Origin: a virus
Length of the DNA stretch: 27,866 nt
Reading direction: 5' to 3' (one strand)
Virus record (IMG/VR): IMGVR_UViG_3300033149_003888
Coordinates: 1-27,866 of that record
The translations under genes were made by a program, and so were the position numbers. Below the pieces are notes generated by a model. That model was not told where the DNA came from. It made no database searches and worked only from the letters and a program-made list of their open reading frames with translations. Below are positions 5,258 through 12,853 of the stretch, one piece after another; position 1 is the first letter of the stretch; each line of letters begins with the position of its first letter.

Positions 5258-8200
5258 ATGAAAATCTTCGGGTTAGAAATCTTATCGAGAAAATCTTATG
5301 ATGTTCTTACGGAAACGCAAACAAAAATTATGCGGGCGTTAGAAGATTTGGATTGGGTAAATCTGAATGAAGATAAAGACATAAGTATTTTTCTTTCCGG
5401 GGGGGTAAGAAGAGCGATTAAAGAATCAAAGATTTTTTGGTATAATAATCCTCTGGCAGGGCATTGGGTTAATTTAACAACATGGTTTGTTTTTGGAGAA
5501 GGCATTTCAAAGCCGAAAAGCAAAGATAAAGATATTCAAGCGATAATTGACGAATTCTGGGAAGACCCAGATAATAAACTTTCCTTAACTTCCTACCAAG
5601 CGCAAATCAAATTAAGTAATAAAATTCAATATGAAGGAAACCTTTTCTTTTTATTATTTGATGATGAAGAAGGGAATGTCCGAGTCCGAGTATTAAATAC
5701 GGAAGAAATCAAGGATATTATAAAAAATCCTGAAGATAAAATGCGCACAGATTTTTATAAAACCATGCAGATGATAAAAGAATATGATTTTAGATCAGAT
5801 AGTTTTATCACAAAGGGAAACGCGGTTGTATATTATCCTGATAAGGATACATTTAAGCCTGAATATTATGGTATCCCAGGAAATAAGTTGGGGCAGGCAA
5901 GGATTTATCATGTGGCGATAAATGCGGATATAAATGATAAATATGGAATTCCTGAACTATTTCGGGGCAATGCTTGGATGAAAGCGCATAAGGACATGGC
6001 GGGGGATTTGGCGACTTTCATTAAATCGCTTGCTAAGTTTGCTTGGAAGAAGAAGGTCAAAGGAACGCAGGCGCAGATTAACACATTGAAAGCGGCATTG
6101 AAAGCAAGGACTGATTTGAAAAATATTGGGCCAAGTACCGGCTCTACACAGCTCGAGAATGAAGGCGTTAATTTGCAGGCGATAAATACTCCGACAGGCG
6201 GTGTTAAGAACAGCACGGAAGGTTTAAAGTCTATGCAGTTAATGGTAAGCGCGGCCTCTGGAACACCTTATCAGTATTTTGGAGACCCGAGTTGTTATGA
6301 TAAAGAAACGATGGTTTTAACTGAAAAGGGATGGATAAAACATAAAGATTGGATTAATGGAATTAAAATCGCTTCATATAATCCGCAGACGAATTTTCAA
6401 GAATATATCGAGCCTGAAGAATTAAGAATATTTAACTATAAAGGCAAGATGATAAGTTTTCAGAACAAACAGACTGATATTGTAGTAACTCCTAATCATA
6501 GAATGTTTGCGGCCCCTGTTGCGCAGCGGAAAAGGAAAACAACAGGAGATAAATATAATACTGTTGGCAGGAGATACAGATTCATTGAAGCTCAAGACAT
6601 ATTAAAATCTGAAAGAACTCATGGATGGAGAATTATAAACACTGCATCGTATGAGGGGACAATAGAATATAAGAACAAAGATTTTATGAAATTAGCAGGG
6701 TATTATTTAAGCGAGGGGCATTTGACAAAAACAAAGAAGGGTTCATTTGTAATTGGTTTATCTCAAAATGAAGGCGAAACATTAAATAATATGCGTGCTG
6801 TTGTTAAAAGTTTAGGCTATAAATGGCATGAGACATCTAATCAAACAGGATGTATCACATTAAATATCTGCAATAAAAAATTATATAACAAATTATTATC
6901 AATGTTCGGCAAGTTGTCGGGGAATAAATTCATAGACAAAGAAATATTCGAATATGATTTTGAAAGCAGGTGGGCTTTATATCAAGCGATGATGGAAGGT
7001 AATGGAGGCAAAGCCGGAAGGGGATGTTTTAGGTATTCTACTAAGTCAAAACGATTAGCTGATGATTTTCAAATCCTTGCGATGGGGTTAGGGTTTGGAG
7101 TAAGTATAAAATTAGAAAGACAAGGGAAGGTTTCAATATATAAGGTTCTTTTAAGATGCCACTGGAAAACATCAATTATTTTACCTAAACATATAAAACA
7201 AATAGATTATAATGATAAAGTTTATTGTTTCCACGTTCCGCCTCATCATTTATATATCACTCGAAGAAATGGGAAAACTGCTATACAAGGAAATACCGGA
7301 AACCTTGCGACAGCTAAGACCATGGAATTGCCTTTATTGAAAAAGTATCTTGCGAGGCAGAAGCTTTTCCAGGATATATATAATACAATTTTACAGTATG
7401 TTATTGATCGGAAAATAAGTGTGGGAATGCTTGAAGGCGAAGAAATCATCGATGAAAAAAACCAGAGGGTAATATATAAAACAAAAAGGGATAGGGCAAT
7501 TGATCTTGATTTTCCGCCGATAACAGAAGCCGATTTGAAAGAGGCGGCAGAGGCATACACAAAGGCGAAAGACGGGAAGCTTATCAGCAGCGAGCTGGCT
7601 TCGCAGTTGTTTATGTTGGACGCCAACGTTAATAATATCGATCAGGAGATTAAGAAATTAATTGCGGAGGTTGCTAATGAAAAGAAAACAGCCGAACCGG
7701 AGCCGGTGAAAACTGATGAAGGAATAAAAAATAAAATTCTTGCTAAGCCGCTAAAAGAAGCTGTAAGTCAGGCTAAGCCAGATAGGTTTGTAAAAAAAAG
7801 CAATTTTCTCCAAGGGCGGTTGAATGCGTTTAAGAAGGCGATAGGGAAGAATTTTAATAAGTTGAGATCGGATATAAACAAGAATTTAATGATCAATGGG
7901 ATAAATGGGAACATTGTGGGGTTAGTAAAGGATTTTGATGGGATATTGAATAAGTTTGCGTTGAATATGCAGGAGAGCGCAAAGATTTATTTCCCTGAGG
8001 CGATAGATATTGGCACGAAATATATGCAGTCCATATTGAAAGAAAAAGGAATTAAGATCGAGGAAACTATATTTGAGAAGAATAAAGACAGAGAAGATAT
8101 AGAAGAAACCATTTTTACTTTGAATGAAATTGAAGGGCGAGGAAAGACGTTATTGGAGAAAAGCTTGAACTGGAATGAAGAACATTTGAAGAATTCATTA

Positions 8201-8533
8201 ATACCGGATATAAAGAAAAAAGTGAATAGTTCTTTTGTCATCCCAGCTGAAACCGCTGCCGCATTAAGGGCGGCTGTTAATGAATCAATTGATTCTTTTG
8301 AAGGAAGAATTAGTTTATATGTTGGAGCTTTCTGGACTGTTGAAGAGAATGCGGTGAAAGAGGCGGGGCGAGATACTAATATAATGGCTAATTTCGCGGG
8401 GGCTGAAGATGAGGATAATTGCGCGGGGTGTAGGGCGGCTTTGAATGGAAATCCTTGGAATATAAACGATATACCTGTTCCAGGCGAATTGGATTGTTTA
8501 GGGAATTGTAGGCACGCGATTCAAGTAATATAG
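5258..8533 (+). CDS. Portal protein fused to MuF-like domain, interrupted by an intein (1091 aa precursor)
   Basis: This encodes the dodecameric portal ring through which DNA enters the capsid. Portal sequence covers residues 1-345 and resumes at 680 (TGNLATAKTMELPLLKKYL), the conserved 'FGD.STGNLATA' portal motif. Residues 346-679 are an intein. After the portal (to about residue 820) there is a basic linker, then an approximately 250-residue helical region ending in DNCAGC...LDCLGNCRH (Cys 1055, 1058, 1080, 1084; His 1086). That is the Cys-rich C-terminal signature of SPP1 gp7 / Mu gpF minor head proteins, which are normally separate genes. The mature spliced product would be 757 aa. SD TGAGGTGA (5247-5254) precedes ATG 5258. 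The portal-MuF fusion is seen in the continuous frame; splicing is inferred. Confidence 0.93.
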   Translation: MKIFGLEILSRKSYDVLTETQTKIMRALEDLDWVNLNEDKDISIFLSGGVRRAIKESKIFWYNNPLAGHWVNLTTWFVFGEGISKPKSKDKDIQAIIDEFWEDPDNKLSLTSYQAQIKLSNKIQYEGNLFFLLFDDEEGNVRVRVLNTEEIKDIIKNPEDKMRTDFYKTMQMIKEYDFRSDSFITKGNAVVYYPDKDTFKPEYYGIPGNKLGQARIYHVAINADINDKYGIPELFRGNAWMKAHKDMAGDLATFIKSLAKFAWKKKVKGTQAQINTLKAALKARTDLKNIGPSTGSTQLENEGVNLQAINTPTGGVKNSTEGLKSMQLMVSAASGTPYQYFGDPSCYDKETMVLTEKGWIKHKDWINGIKIASYNPQTNFQEYIEPEELRIFNYKGKMISFQNKQTDIVVTPNHRMFAAPVAQRKRKTTGDKYNTVGRRYRFIEAQDILKSERTHGWRIINTASYEGTIEYKNKDFMKLAGYYLSEGHLTKTKKGSFVIGLSQNEGETLNNMRAVVKSLGYKWHETSNQTGCITLNICNKKLYNKLLSMFGKLSGNKFIDKEIFEYDFESRWALYQAMMEGNGGKAGRGCFRYSTKSKRLADDFQILAMGLGFGVSIKLERQGKVSIYKVLLRCHWKTSIILPKHIKQIDYNDKVYCFHVPPHHLYITRRNGKTAIQGNTGNLATAKTMELPLLKKYLARQKLFQDIYNTILQYVIDRKISVGMLEGEEIIDEKNQRVIYKTKRDRAIDLDFPPITEADLKEAAEAYTKAKDGKLISSELASQLFMLDANVNNIDQEIKKLIAEVANEKKTAEPEPVKTDEGIKNKILAKPLKEAVSQAKPDRFVKKSNFLQGRLNAFKKAIGKNFNKLRSDINKNLMINGINGNIVGLVKDFDGILNKFALNMQESAKIYFPEAIDIGTKYMQSILKEKGIKIEETIFEKNKDREDIEETIFTLNEIEGRGKTLLEKSLNWNEEHLKNSLIPDIKKKVNSSFVIPAETAAALRAAVNESIDSFEGRISLYVGAFWTVEENAVKEAGRDTNIMANFAGAEDEDNCAGCRAALNGNPWNINDIPVPGELDCLGNCRHAIQVI
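6293..7294 (+). mobile_element. LAGLIDADG-endonuclease intein inside the portal gene, 334 aa
   Basis: The element starts at Cys346 (CYDKETMVLTEKGW, block A), followed by block B TPNH (411-414). Two dodecapeptide endonuclease motifs follow, LAGYYLSEG (479-487) and YQAMMEGNGG (575-584), with Glu as the acidic residue in both. Then come block F (VYCFHVPPHHLYITRRNG, 655-672) and terminal IQGN (676-679), followed by Thr680 as the +1 nucleophile. The penultimate residue is Gly rather than the common His, a form often met in phage inteins. The flanks rejoin as GDPS/TGNLATA, which is an uninterrupted portal motif, so insertion is exact. Full endonuclease motifs suggest it can still home. Base composition matches the surrounding gene. 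Confidence 0.93.
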
Positions 8534-8544
8534 GGAGCTGAACC

Positions 8545-9339
8545 ATGTCGATAAAAAAAGTAATAACGGTTAATTTTGGAAGCAGAAAAGGCGGACTTTC
8601 TACCGTTGGATATGCTTTATATGATAGTGCCGGAGCAATCATAGGGTCAAGGATAACGTCTGGGGTTGTTGAGGTTGTGTCTGGGAAAGGGATTTATCAG
8701 GCGGATATAACATTTGATGATACATTTCGGGGGCAAGTTTTATGGGACACGGGAGAGGCGACACCATTATACGCGAGTGTTGCGTTTGATTATAGGAGTA
8801 TCAGCGAGGGGCCGGCGTTGACACAAGGGGTTATATCCGTTGATGGCGGGTTAAAAAAGAAAGACCTGGAAAAAATATTTAAGAAGTTAGATTCAATATT
8901 AAAAATTGTAAAAGGGAATAAAACAGCAGGAGATGAAATCGTGGAAGGGATTCAAGATATGGCTTTAAAAGTGATTCATCAGAATAATAATGTTAAAAAT
9001 GATTTAAAGACATTGATCAAGAATTTGAATGAATCGATAGAAGATAATTCCAAAAAGGATTATTCTAATAAAATTACTCAATATATTTCACTGAATGAAT
9101 CATTAAAAATGTTCCAGAAAAAGATAGAAGATTATAATAAATTTACAGAAAAAAATATCCAAACATTGCAAGAAAGTTTGAAAAGTGTTAATATTAAAAT
9201 AGAAGAATTGAATAATGAAAAAAATTTAAACCAAAATCAATGGGAGGAAATAAAAGAAGGGATATTAACAATCGGGAATGCTTTGGAAACGATAATAGAT
9301 TCGCAGAAATTAAATACTATTGTTAAAAATTTGCGATAG
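8545..9339 (+). CDS. Head-region protein: beta domain plus long coiled coil, 264 aa
   Basis: ATG 8545 follows AGGGAG (8532-8537). Residues 1-~95 are a beta-rich domain with glycines and alternating hydrophobics (VGYALYDSAGAIIGSRITSG, VSGKGIYQADITFDDTFRG). From about residue 105 to the end the sequence is Lys/Glu/Asn-rich, with heptad-like Ile and Leu spacing, and forms one long coiled coil. It contains IEELNNEKNLNQNQW and no cysteines. The domain pair resembles a virion fibre or head-spike arrangement, with a globular or immunoglobulin-like N-terminal part and a coiled-coil stalk. Its location between portal and protease supports a structural or morphogenetic role. I recognise no named family. 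Confidence 0.8.
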   Translation: MSIKKVITVNFGSRKGGLSTVGYALYDSAGAIIGSRITSGVVEVVSGKGIYQADITFDDTFRGQVLWDTGEATPLYASVAFDYRSISEGPALTQGVISVDGGLKKKDLEKIFKKLDSILKIVKGNKTAGDEIVEGIQDMALKVIHQNNNVKNDLKTLIKNLNESIEDNSKKDYSNKITQYISLNESLKMFQKKIEDYNKFTEKNIQTLQESLKSVNIKIEELNNEKNLNQNQWEEIKEGILTIGNALETIIDSQKLNTIVKNLR

Positions 9340-9348
9340 GGGGTTATC

Positions 9349-10929
9349 ATGAAAGGGTTACAAGGACTTGCATTAAAGGCATCAAGGTTAAAGGTTGCGT
9401 TGATTGAACAGGCAAAAAAGGCAAAGAAGGATTTTTCTGCTTTGAGTGATATTATTGAAAAAGACGGAAAAAATGATGAATCTTTATTTTTAAATAATAT
9501 TACCGAGATCACAGAATTTGCTCAAACAGTAAGGAAAGAAAAGATAAAAGAATCTGATTCCCCCGCGGTGTTTGCTTATTTAAAAGAATCAAAGGATTTA
9601 ATTGCAGAAGAAAAAGATAAGTATTCAATGGATGTAAGAATGAAAGCGAATACAGCGATTGAGATTATCGAAAGTATTATAACATTGTCTGAACCCTATA
9701 CTTTTGAGAATGCCCCTGAGTGGGTTAAGGAGTTGCCTCTAAAGGCGAAAGATGCTTGGATTAAAGCGTTTAATTCCGCTCTTTCTCAATATAATGATGA
9801 GGGGAAGGCGTTTGCGACCGCTAATTCTATGCTCAAGAAAATGGGGTATAAGAAAAAGGGCGATAGGTGGATAAAAGAAGCTGGCGGTACTGCGGATAGC
9901 GATATAATTGAAATAACCGAAGCTGGGATTGATGGCGAGTTTGTAGTTGATGATTATTTGAGCTTAAAAGAAGCTTCTTATGATAAAACAAATGGAATAG
10001 TCGAGGCGGTTTTGATTGAGGCTGGGACTAATTACGAAAAGAAAAGGCATTATCCGGTAAGTACGATTCGAGAGGCGGCTCCGATATTCAAGGGGTTGAA
10101 AATGTATATTAATCATCCGACATCACAGGAAAATAATCAAAGGCCGGAAAGAGATTTAAGAGATTATGTATCCACTATTGTCGAATCAAGGGCAGAAGGC
10201 GGGAAAGCGATCGGGACAATAGTAATTCATGATAAAGATTTGAGAGAAAGAATGGAGAACCCAGTATTTAGAAATAATGTTGGGTTATCCATAAACATGG
10301 GCGGTCGAGTTTCGATCGGGAAAGTAAACGGACAAACAATGCAGATTGTGGAAAAAATCTTCCGCAGACGGCAAAACGGCCCTGCTTCAGTAGATTGGGT
10401 GACAGAGCCGGGGGCGAGAGGACGAGTAACTAAGTTATTGGAGTCTAATAGAAAGGATGATGAAATGAAAATTGAAGAATTGACTCTAAAGGAGATTCAG
10501 GAATCAAGGCCTGACTTATTGGAAGCGTATGTTAAATCGTTAAAAGAGGGAAAAGCTCTTGAGAAAGCACAGAGTGAATTGCAAGAGGCGAATAAAAAAA
10601 TTGCTGAGTTCGAGAAAGCCGAATCTTTGCGTAAGCAGGGTGAACTTATCGAAACCGCGTTAAAAGAGAGCAAACTTCCTGATGTTGCGAAAAATCGCAT
10701 CAAGACTCAAATTGCCGAATCCGGTGTTGTTTATGAAACAGAAGAGAAGTTGAAAGAAACAATTTCCGGCATGGTTAAAACTGAGCTTGAGTATATTAAT
10801 CAGTTCAGTAAAAAAGGAAAAATCAAAACAGGAGCTTCTACAGATGGCAATGAAAAAAGCCTTGTAGAATCTTTTGAAAATGATCTTGTTCAAATAATGG
10901 GGTTAGAGGAAAAGAAAAGCGAAGAATAA
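9349..10929 (+). CDS. ChaB-domain / capsid maturation protease / scaffold fusion, 526 aa
   Basis: Three parts are visible. Residues about 119-176 (ENAPEWVKELPLKAKDAWIKAF, ending KKKGDRWIKE) match the ChaB family, a small helical domain common in phage head proteases. Residues about 215-362 are the protease: KMYINHPTSQENNQRPERDLRDYVS, VGLSINMGGR, then SVDWVTEPGARGRV. His256 (NHPT), Ser314 (GLSI) and Asp349 are likely active-site residues by analogy with phage capsid maturation proteases having a 'dHPT ... GxSI.. G' layout. Residues 373-526 are a Glu/Lys-rich coiled coil, i.e. an internal scaffold. It would cleave scaffold and capsid delta-like parts during prohead maturation. The ATG at 9349 follows ATAGGGGG (9338-9344). 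Confidence 0.88.
   Translation: MKGLQGLALKASRLKVALIEQAKKAKKDFSALSDIIEKDGKNDESLFLNNITEITEFAQTVRKEKIKESDSPAVFAYLKESKDLIAEEKDKYSMDVRMKANTAIEIIESIITLSEPYTFENAPEWVKELPLKAKDAWIKAFNSALSQYNDEGKAFATANSMLKKMGYKKKGDRWIKEAGGTADSDIIEITEAGIDGEFVVDDYLSLKEASYDKTNGIVEAVLIEAGTNYEKKRHYPVSTIREAAPIFKGLKMYINHPTSQENNQRPERDLRDYVSTIVESRAEGGKAIGTIVIHDKDLRERMENPVFRNNVGLSINMGGRVSIGKVNGQTMQIVEKIFRRRQNGPASVDWVTEPGARGRVTKLLESNRKDDEMKIEELTLKEIQESRPDLLEAYVKSLKEGKALEKAQSELQEANKKIAEFEKAESLRKQGELIETALKESKLPDVAKNRIKTQIAESGVVYETEEKLKETISGMVKTELEYINQFSKKGKIKTGASTDGNEKSLVESFENDLVQIMGLEEKKSEE
10465..10929 (+). CDS. Nested in-frame scaffold protein, 154 aa
   Basis: ATG 10465 lies in frame within the protease gene and has an excellent internal ribosome site, AAAGGA (10452-10457), seven bases upstream. 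It would produce only the coiled-coil scaffold (MKIEELTLKEIQESRPDLLE onward) without the protease. This is the arrangement of lambda C/Nu3, where the scaffold is made in excess from an internal start. Its product is Glu/Lys-rich with no cysteines, matching a disposable scaffold. The start and site are seen directly; use of the start is inferred. Confidence 0.65.
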   Translation: MKIEELTLKEIQESRPDLLEAYVKSLKEGKALEKAQSELQEANKKIAEFEKAESLRKQGELIETALKESKLPDVAKNRIKTQIAESGVVYETEEKLKETISGMVKTELEYINQFSKKGKIKTGASTDGNEKSLVESFENDLVQIMGLEEKKSEE

Positions 10930-10984
10930 GCATAATTCTATTAACAGAATAAATGCAAAAAAGTGAAACGAAAGGTGGTTTGAA

Positions 10985-11356
10985 ATGGCTAAAAATTTCG
11001 TATATTCAGGACAGAGAATCCATGTTTCTCCTTCTTCTCCTGTTGCATCTGGGGTGTTGACAAGAGTAAATGGTTTTATCGGCATACCGTTAAATAATGC
11101 GATTGCCGGTGAATCAGTTGCTTTTGCGATTGAGGGTGTTTGGGGTTTGACTTGGGATTATTATGCAGCAAGCCAGCCCGCAAAAGGGACTATTCTGTAT
11201 TGGGATACCACAGCAAGCGGGCTTTCTTTAGGCGCGGCAAATGATGATTTTGCGGCAATTAAAGTTGTCAAGGCTGTAAGTGCTGCTAATGGCAGTTTCC
11301 AGGGAAAGATTCTTGATAGTGCTAATGGAAGGCCTGTTGGACAGGATCAGGCGTAA
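10985..11356 (+). CDS. Capsid decoration/cement protein, DUF2190 type, 123 aa
   Basis: The N-terminus MAKNFVYSGQRIHVSPSSPVASGVLTRV and the later GVWGLTWDYYAA..., KGTILYWDTTA segments follow the DUF2190 pattern, a trimeric beta protein that decorates or stabilises capsids (like lambda gpD in role). A glycine at GFIGIPLNNAIAGESVAFAIEGVW occupies the family position for the conserved turn. It lies directly upstream of the major capsid gene, as expected. AAAGGTGG (10971-10978) precedes ATG 10985. No cysteine, TM segment or signal peptide is present. Confidence 0.85.
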   Translation: MAKNFVYSGQRIHVSPSSPVASGVLTRVNGFIGIPLNNAIAGESVAFAIEGVWGLTWDYYAASQPAKGTILYWDTTASGLSLGAANDDFAAIKVVKAVSAANGSFQGKILDSANGRPVGQDQA

Positions 11357-11428
11357 AAGCTTGCTACGATAGGCACATTAGTATTTTAAGAAAGTAATTT
11401 ACTTGAATTAAGAGTTTGGAGGTTTATT

Positions 11429-12397
11429 ATGAGAAGATCATTATTAAAAATGTATAGTGATTTAAAAGAAGCTAATTCTACAAGTGATTTTCCTAAATTG
11501 CTTGCGAATGTGATGCACAAGGCATTGATGAAAAAATTCAAGGGTGTTCCTTCCCCCTGGAGAAGCTATACCATGCAGAGCACATTGAGTGATTTCAAAA
11601 CTCATAAAAGAGTATGGCTGGAAGAAGCTCCTGATCTATTGTTAAAAGAAGAATTGGGGCCTATTGAAGGTTCAAAATTAAAAGAAAATGCGTATGATAT
11701 TTATCTCAAGACTTATGCAAGGGAATTTAGCGTAAGCAGAGAGACAATCATCAATGATGATTTGCAGGAACTGAGAAGACAGCCGGAAAGATTTGGTAGA
11801 GCGGCGGTAAGGACTTTAGTTAAAAAGATTGTTGACCAGATTGAAGGTGATGGAAATACATATGATGGTAAATCACTTTTTCATGTTAATCATAGCAATT
11901 CAGGGTCTACAACCTTGGCGAATTCAGCGGCGGGAATTGCGGCAGTTTCAGCGGCAATGACAGCTATTGAGAACGCAACTGATGAAGGCGGTGAAAAGCT
12001 CGGTCTTACAGCGAAATATCTGCTTGTACCGCCTGATCTTGAAGATACTGCTCTTAGAATTGTTAAGGGGCAGAGTTTTATTCCTGTAAGTACTTCAGGC
12101 GGAACAACTGCTATCGGAAAAGCGACAAGGCTTGAAGTTCTGGTTGAACCGTTCTTAACAAGCTCGACTGGTTGGTATGTTCTGGCTAGTCCAGATGATG
12201 CACCTGTTGTTGAAGTCGGGTTTCTGAATGGAAAAGAAACTCCGGATCTGTTAATCAAGAGAGCGGAAACAATTCAGGTCGCAGGCGGCGAAGAAGATCC
12301 TTATGGATATGAATTTGATGATATGAGTTTCAAAGTCCGCTATGATTGGGCCTTAGCAAGAGCAATGTATCAGGGAATATATAGAGGGAAAGCCTAG
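11429..12397 (+). CDS. Major capsid protein, Mu gpT-like HK97 fold, 322 aa
   Basis: The sequence follows the Mu-like head subunit gpT pattern. It has a helical N-terminus, then KTYAREFSVSRETIINDDL (residues about 93-111), GRAAVRTLVKKIVDQIEGDG, SLFHVNHSN, and a central KYLLVPPDLEDTALRIV segment. The C-terminus has VVEVGFLNGKETPDLLIK and a Tyr-rich FDDMSFKVRYDWALARAMYQ. Length is normal for a gpT-type subunit, with no long delta domain, which fits the separate scaffold upstream. GGAGGT (11418-11423) precedes ATG 11429. A 13-bp perfect hairpin follows the stop and could shield this transcript. It assembles the icosahedral shell. Confidence 0.9.
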   Translation: MRRSLLKMYSDLKEANSTSDFPKLLANVMHKALMKKFKGVPSPWRSYTMQSTLSDFKTHKRVWLEEAPDLLLKEELGPIEGSKLKENAYDIYLKTYAREFSVSRETIINDDLQELRRQPERFGRAAVRTLVKKIVDQIEGDGNTYDGKSLFHVNHSNSGSTTLANSAAGIAAVSAAMTAIENATDEGGEKLGLTAKYLLVPPDLEDTALRIVKGQSFIPVSTSGGTTAIGKATRLEVLVEPFLTSSTGWYVLASPDDAPVVEVGFLNGKETPDLLIKRAETIQVAGGEEDPYGYEFDDMSFKVRYDWALARAMYQGIYRGKA

Positions 12398-12411
12398 TTG
12401 CGAGCTGTCCT

Positions 12412-12443
12412 AGGGAGATGGTTACTCCCCTAACCATCTCCCT
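12412..12443 (+). terminator. Perfect 13-bp hairpin after the capsid gene
   Basis: AGGGAGATGGTTA (12412-12424) and its exact reverse complement TAACCATCTCCCT (12431-12443) flank a 6-base loop CTCCCC. The 3' side continues as a pyrimidine run (CCCCCCTCTTCCCCTT) rather than a T-run. It is therefore either a weak terminator that steps expression down after the capsid gene, or a processing/stability element at the capsid mRNA 3' end. It sits 14 bases past the capsid stop. Confidence 0.7.
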
Positions 12444-12476
12444 CCCCCCTCTTCCCCTTAAAAAAGCAGGTGAGAT

Positions 12477-12851
12477 ATGAGTTTTACATTTGACACAGGA
12501 ACAAATATTGGCAAAGTCAGAGCATTGATAAAAGATACAAATGCGTCTGATTTTTTATTATCTGATGAAGAGATAAATGTTTATTTAGGTATTACTTCAA
12601 ATGAAGTGTTGAGTGCTTCTGCTATGGCATTGAGGGCTATTGTCGCGAATAAAGCTTTGGTTGAAAAATTAGTTGCTTCCGGTGATTATAAAGAAGACAA
12701 CAGAGGGACGGTTAAGGTACTGCTTGCGTTAGCTGATAGTTACGAAAAGCAGGCGAATTCTATGCCCGCAGAAGCGTATTTAGAGCAAAATCTTAACGAT
12801 TTTTCTTATATAGACAATTTATATCGAAGGATATTAAGGGGAGAAGAATAA
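12477..12851 (+). CDS. Head-tail adaptor (connector), 124 aa
   Basis: The N-terminus FDTGTNIGKVRALIKDTNASD is followed by FLLSDEEINVYLG, the 'T.IGKVR.LI.D.....F.DEEI..FL' pattern of phage head-tail adaptors (HK97 gp6 / lambda-like connectors). The middle is helical with Ala repeats (SASAMALRAIVANKALVEKL). The family forms a ring under the portal. AGCAGGTGAG (12466-12475) precedes ATG 12477. It is followed after two bases by the pyruvyl transferase gene, the start of the unusual sugar block. Confidence 0.85.
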   Translation: MSFTFDTGTNIGKVRALIKDTNASDFLLSDEEINVYLGITSNEVLSASAMALRAIVANKALVEKLVASGDYKEDNRGTVKVLLALADSYEKQANSMPAEAYLEQNLNDFSYIDNLYRRILRGEE

Positions 12852-12853
12852 TA

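Noticed and set aside
10930-10984. Short inverted repeat ATTCT ... AGAAT between scaffold and decoration genes
   Set aside because: A five-base AT stem with no T-run is too weak to call a terminator.
11361-11389. Possible promoter TTGCTA / TTTTAA before the capsid gene
   Set aside because: Two mismatches in the -35 and a poor -10 at 17-base spacing; a better -10 (TATTTT) would be at 15. Chance level in AT-rich DNA.
11392-11404. Palindrome AAGTAATTTACTT ahead of the capsid gene
   Set aside because: The one-base centre cannot form a hairpin, it occurs once only, and such AT palindromes are expected by chance here.
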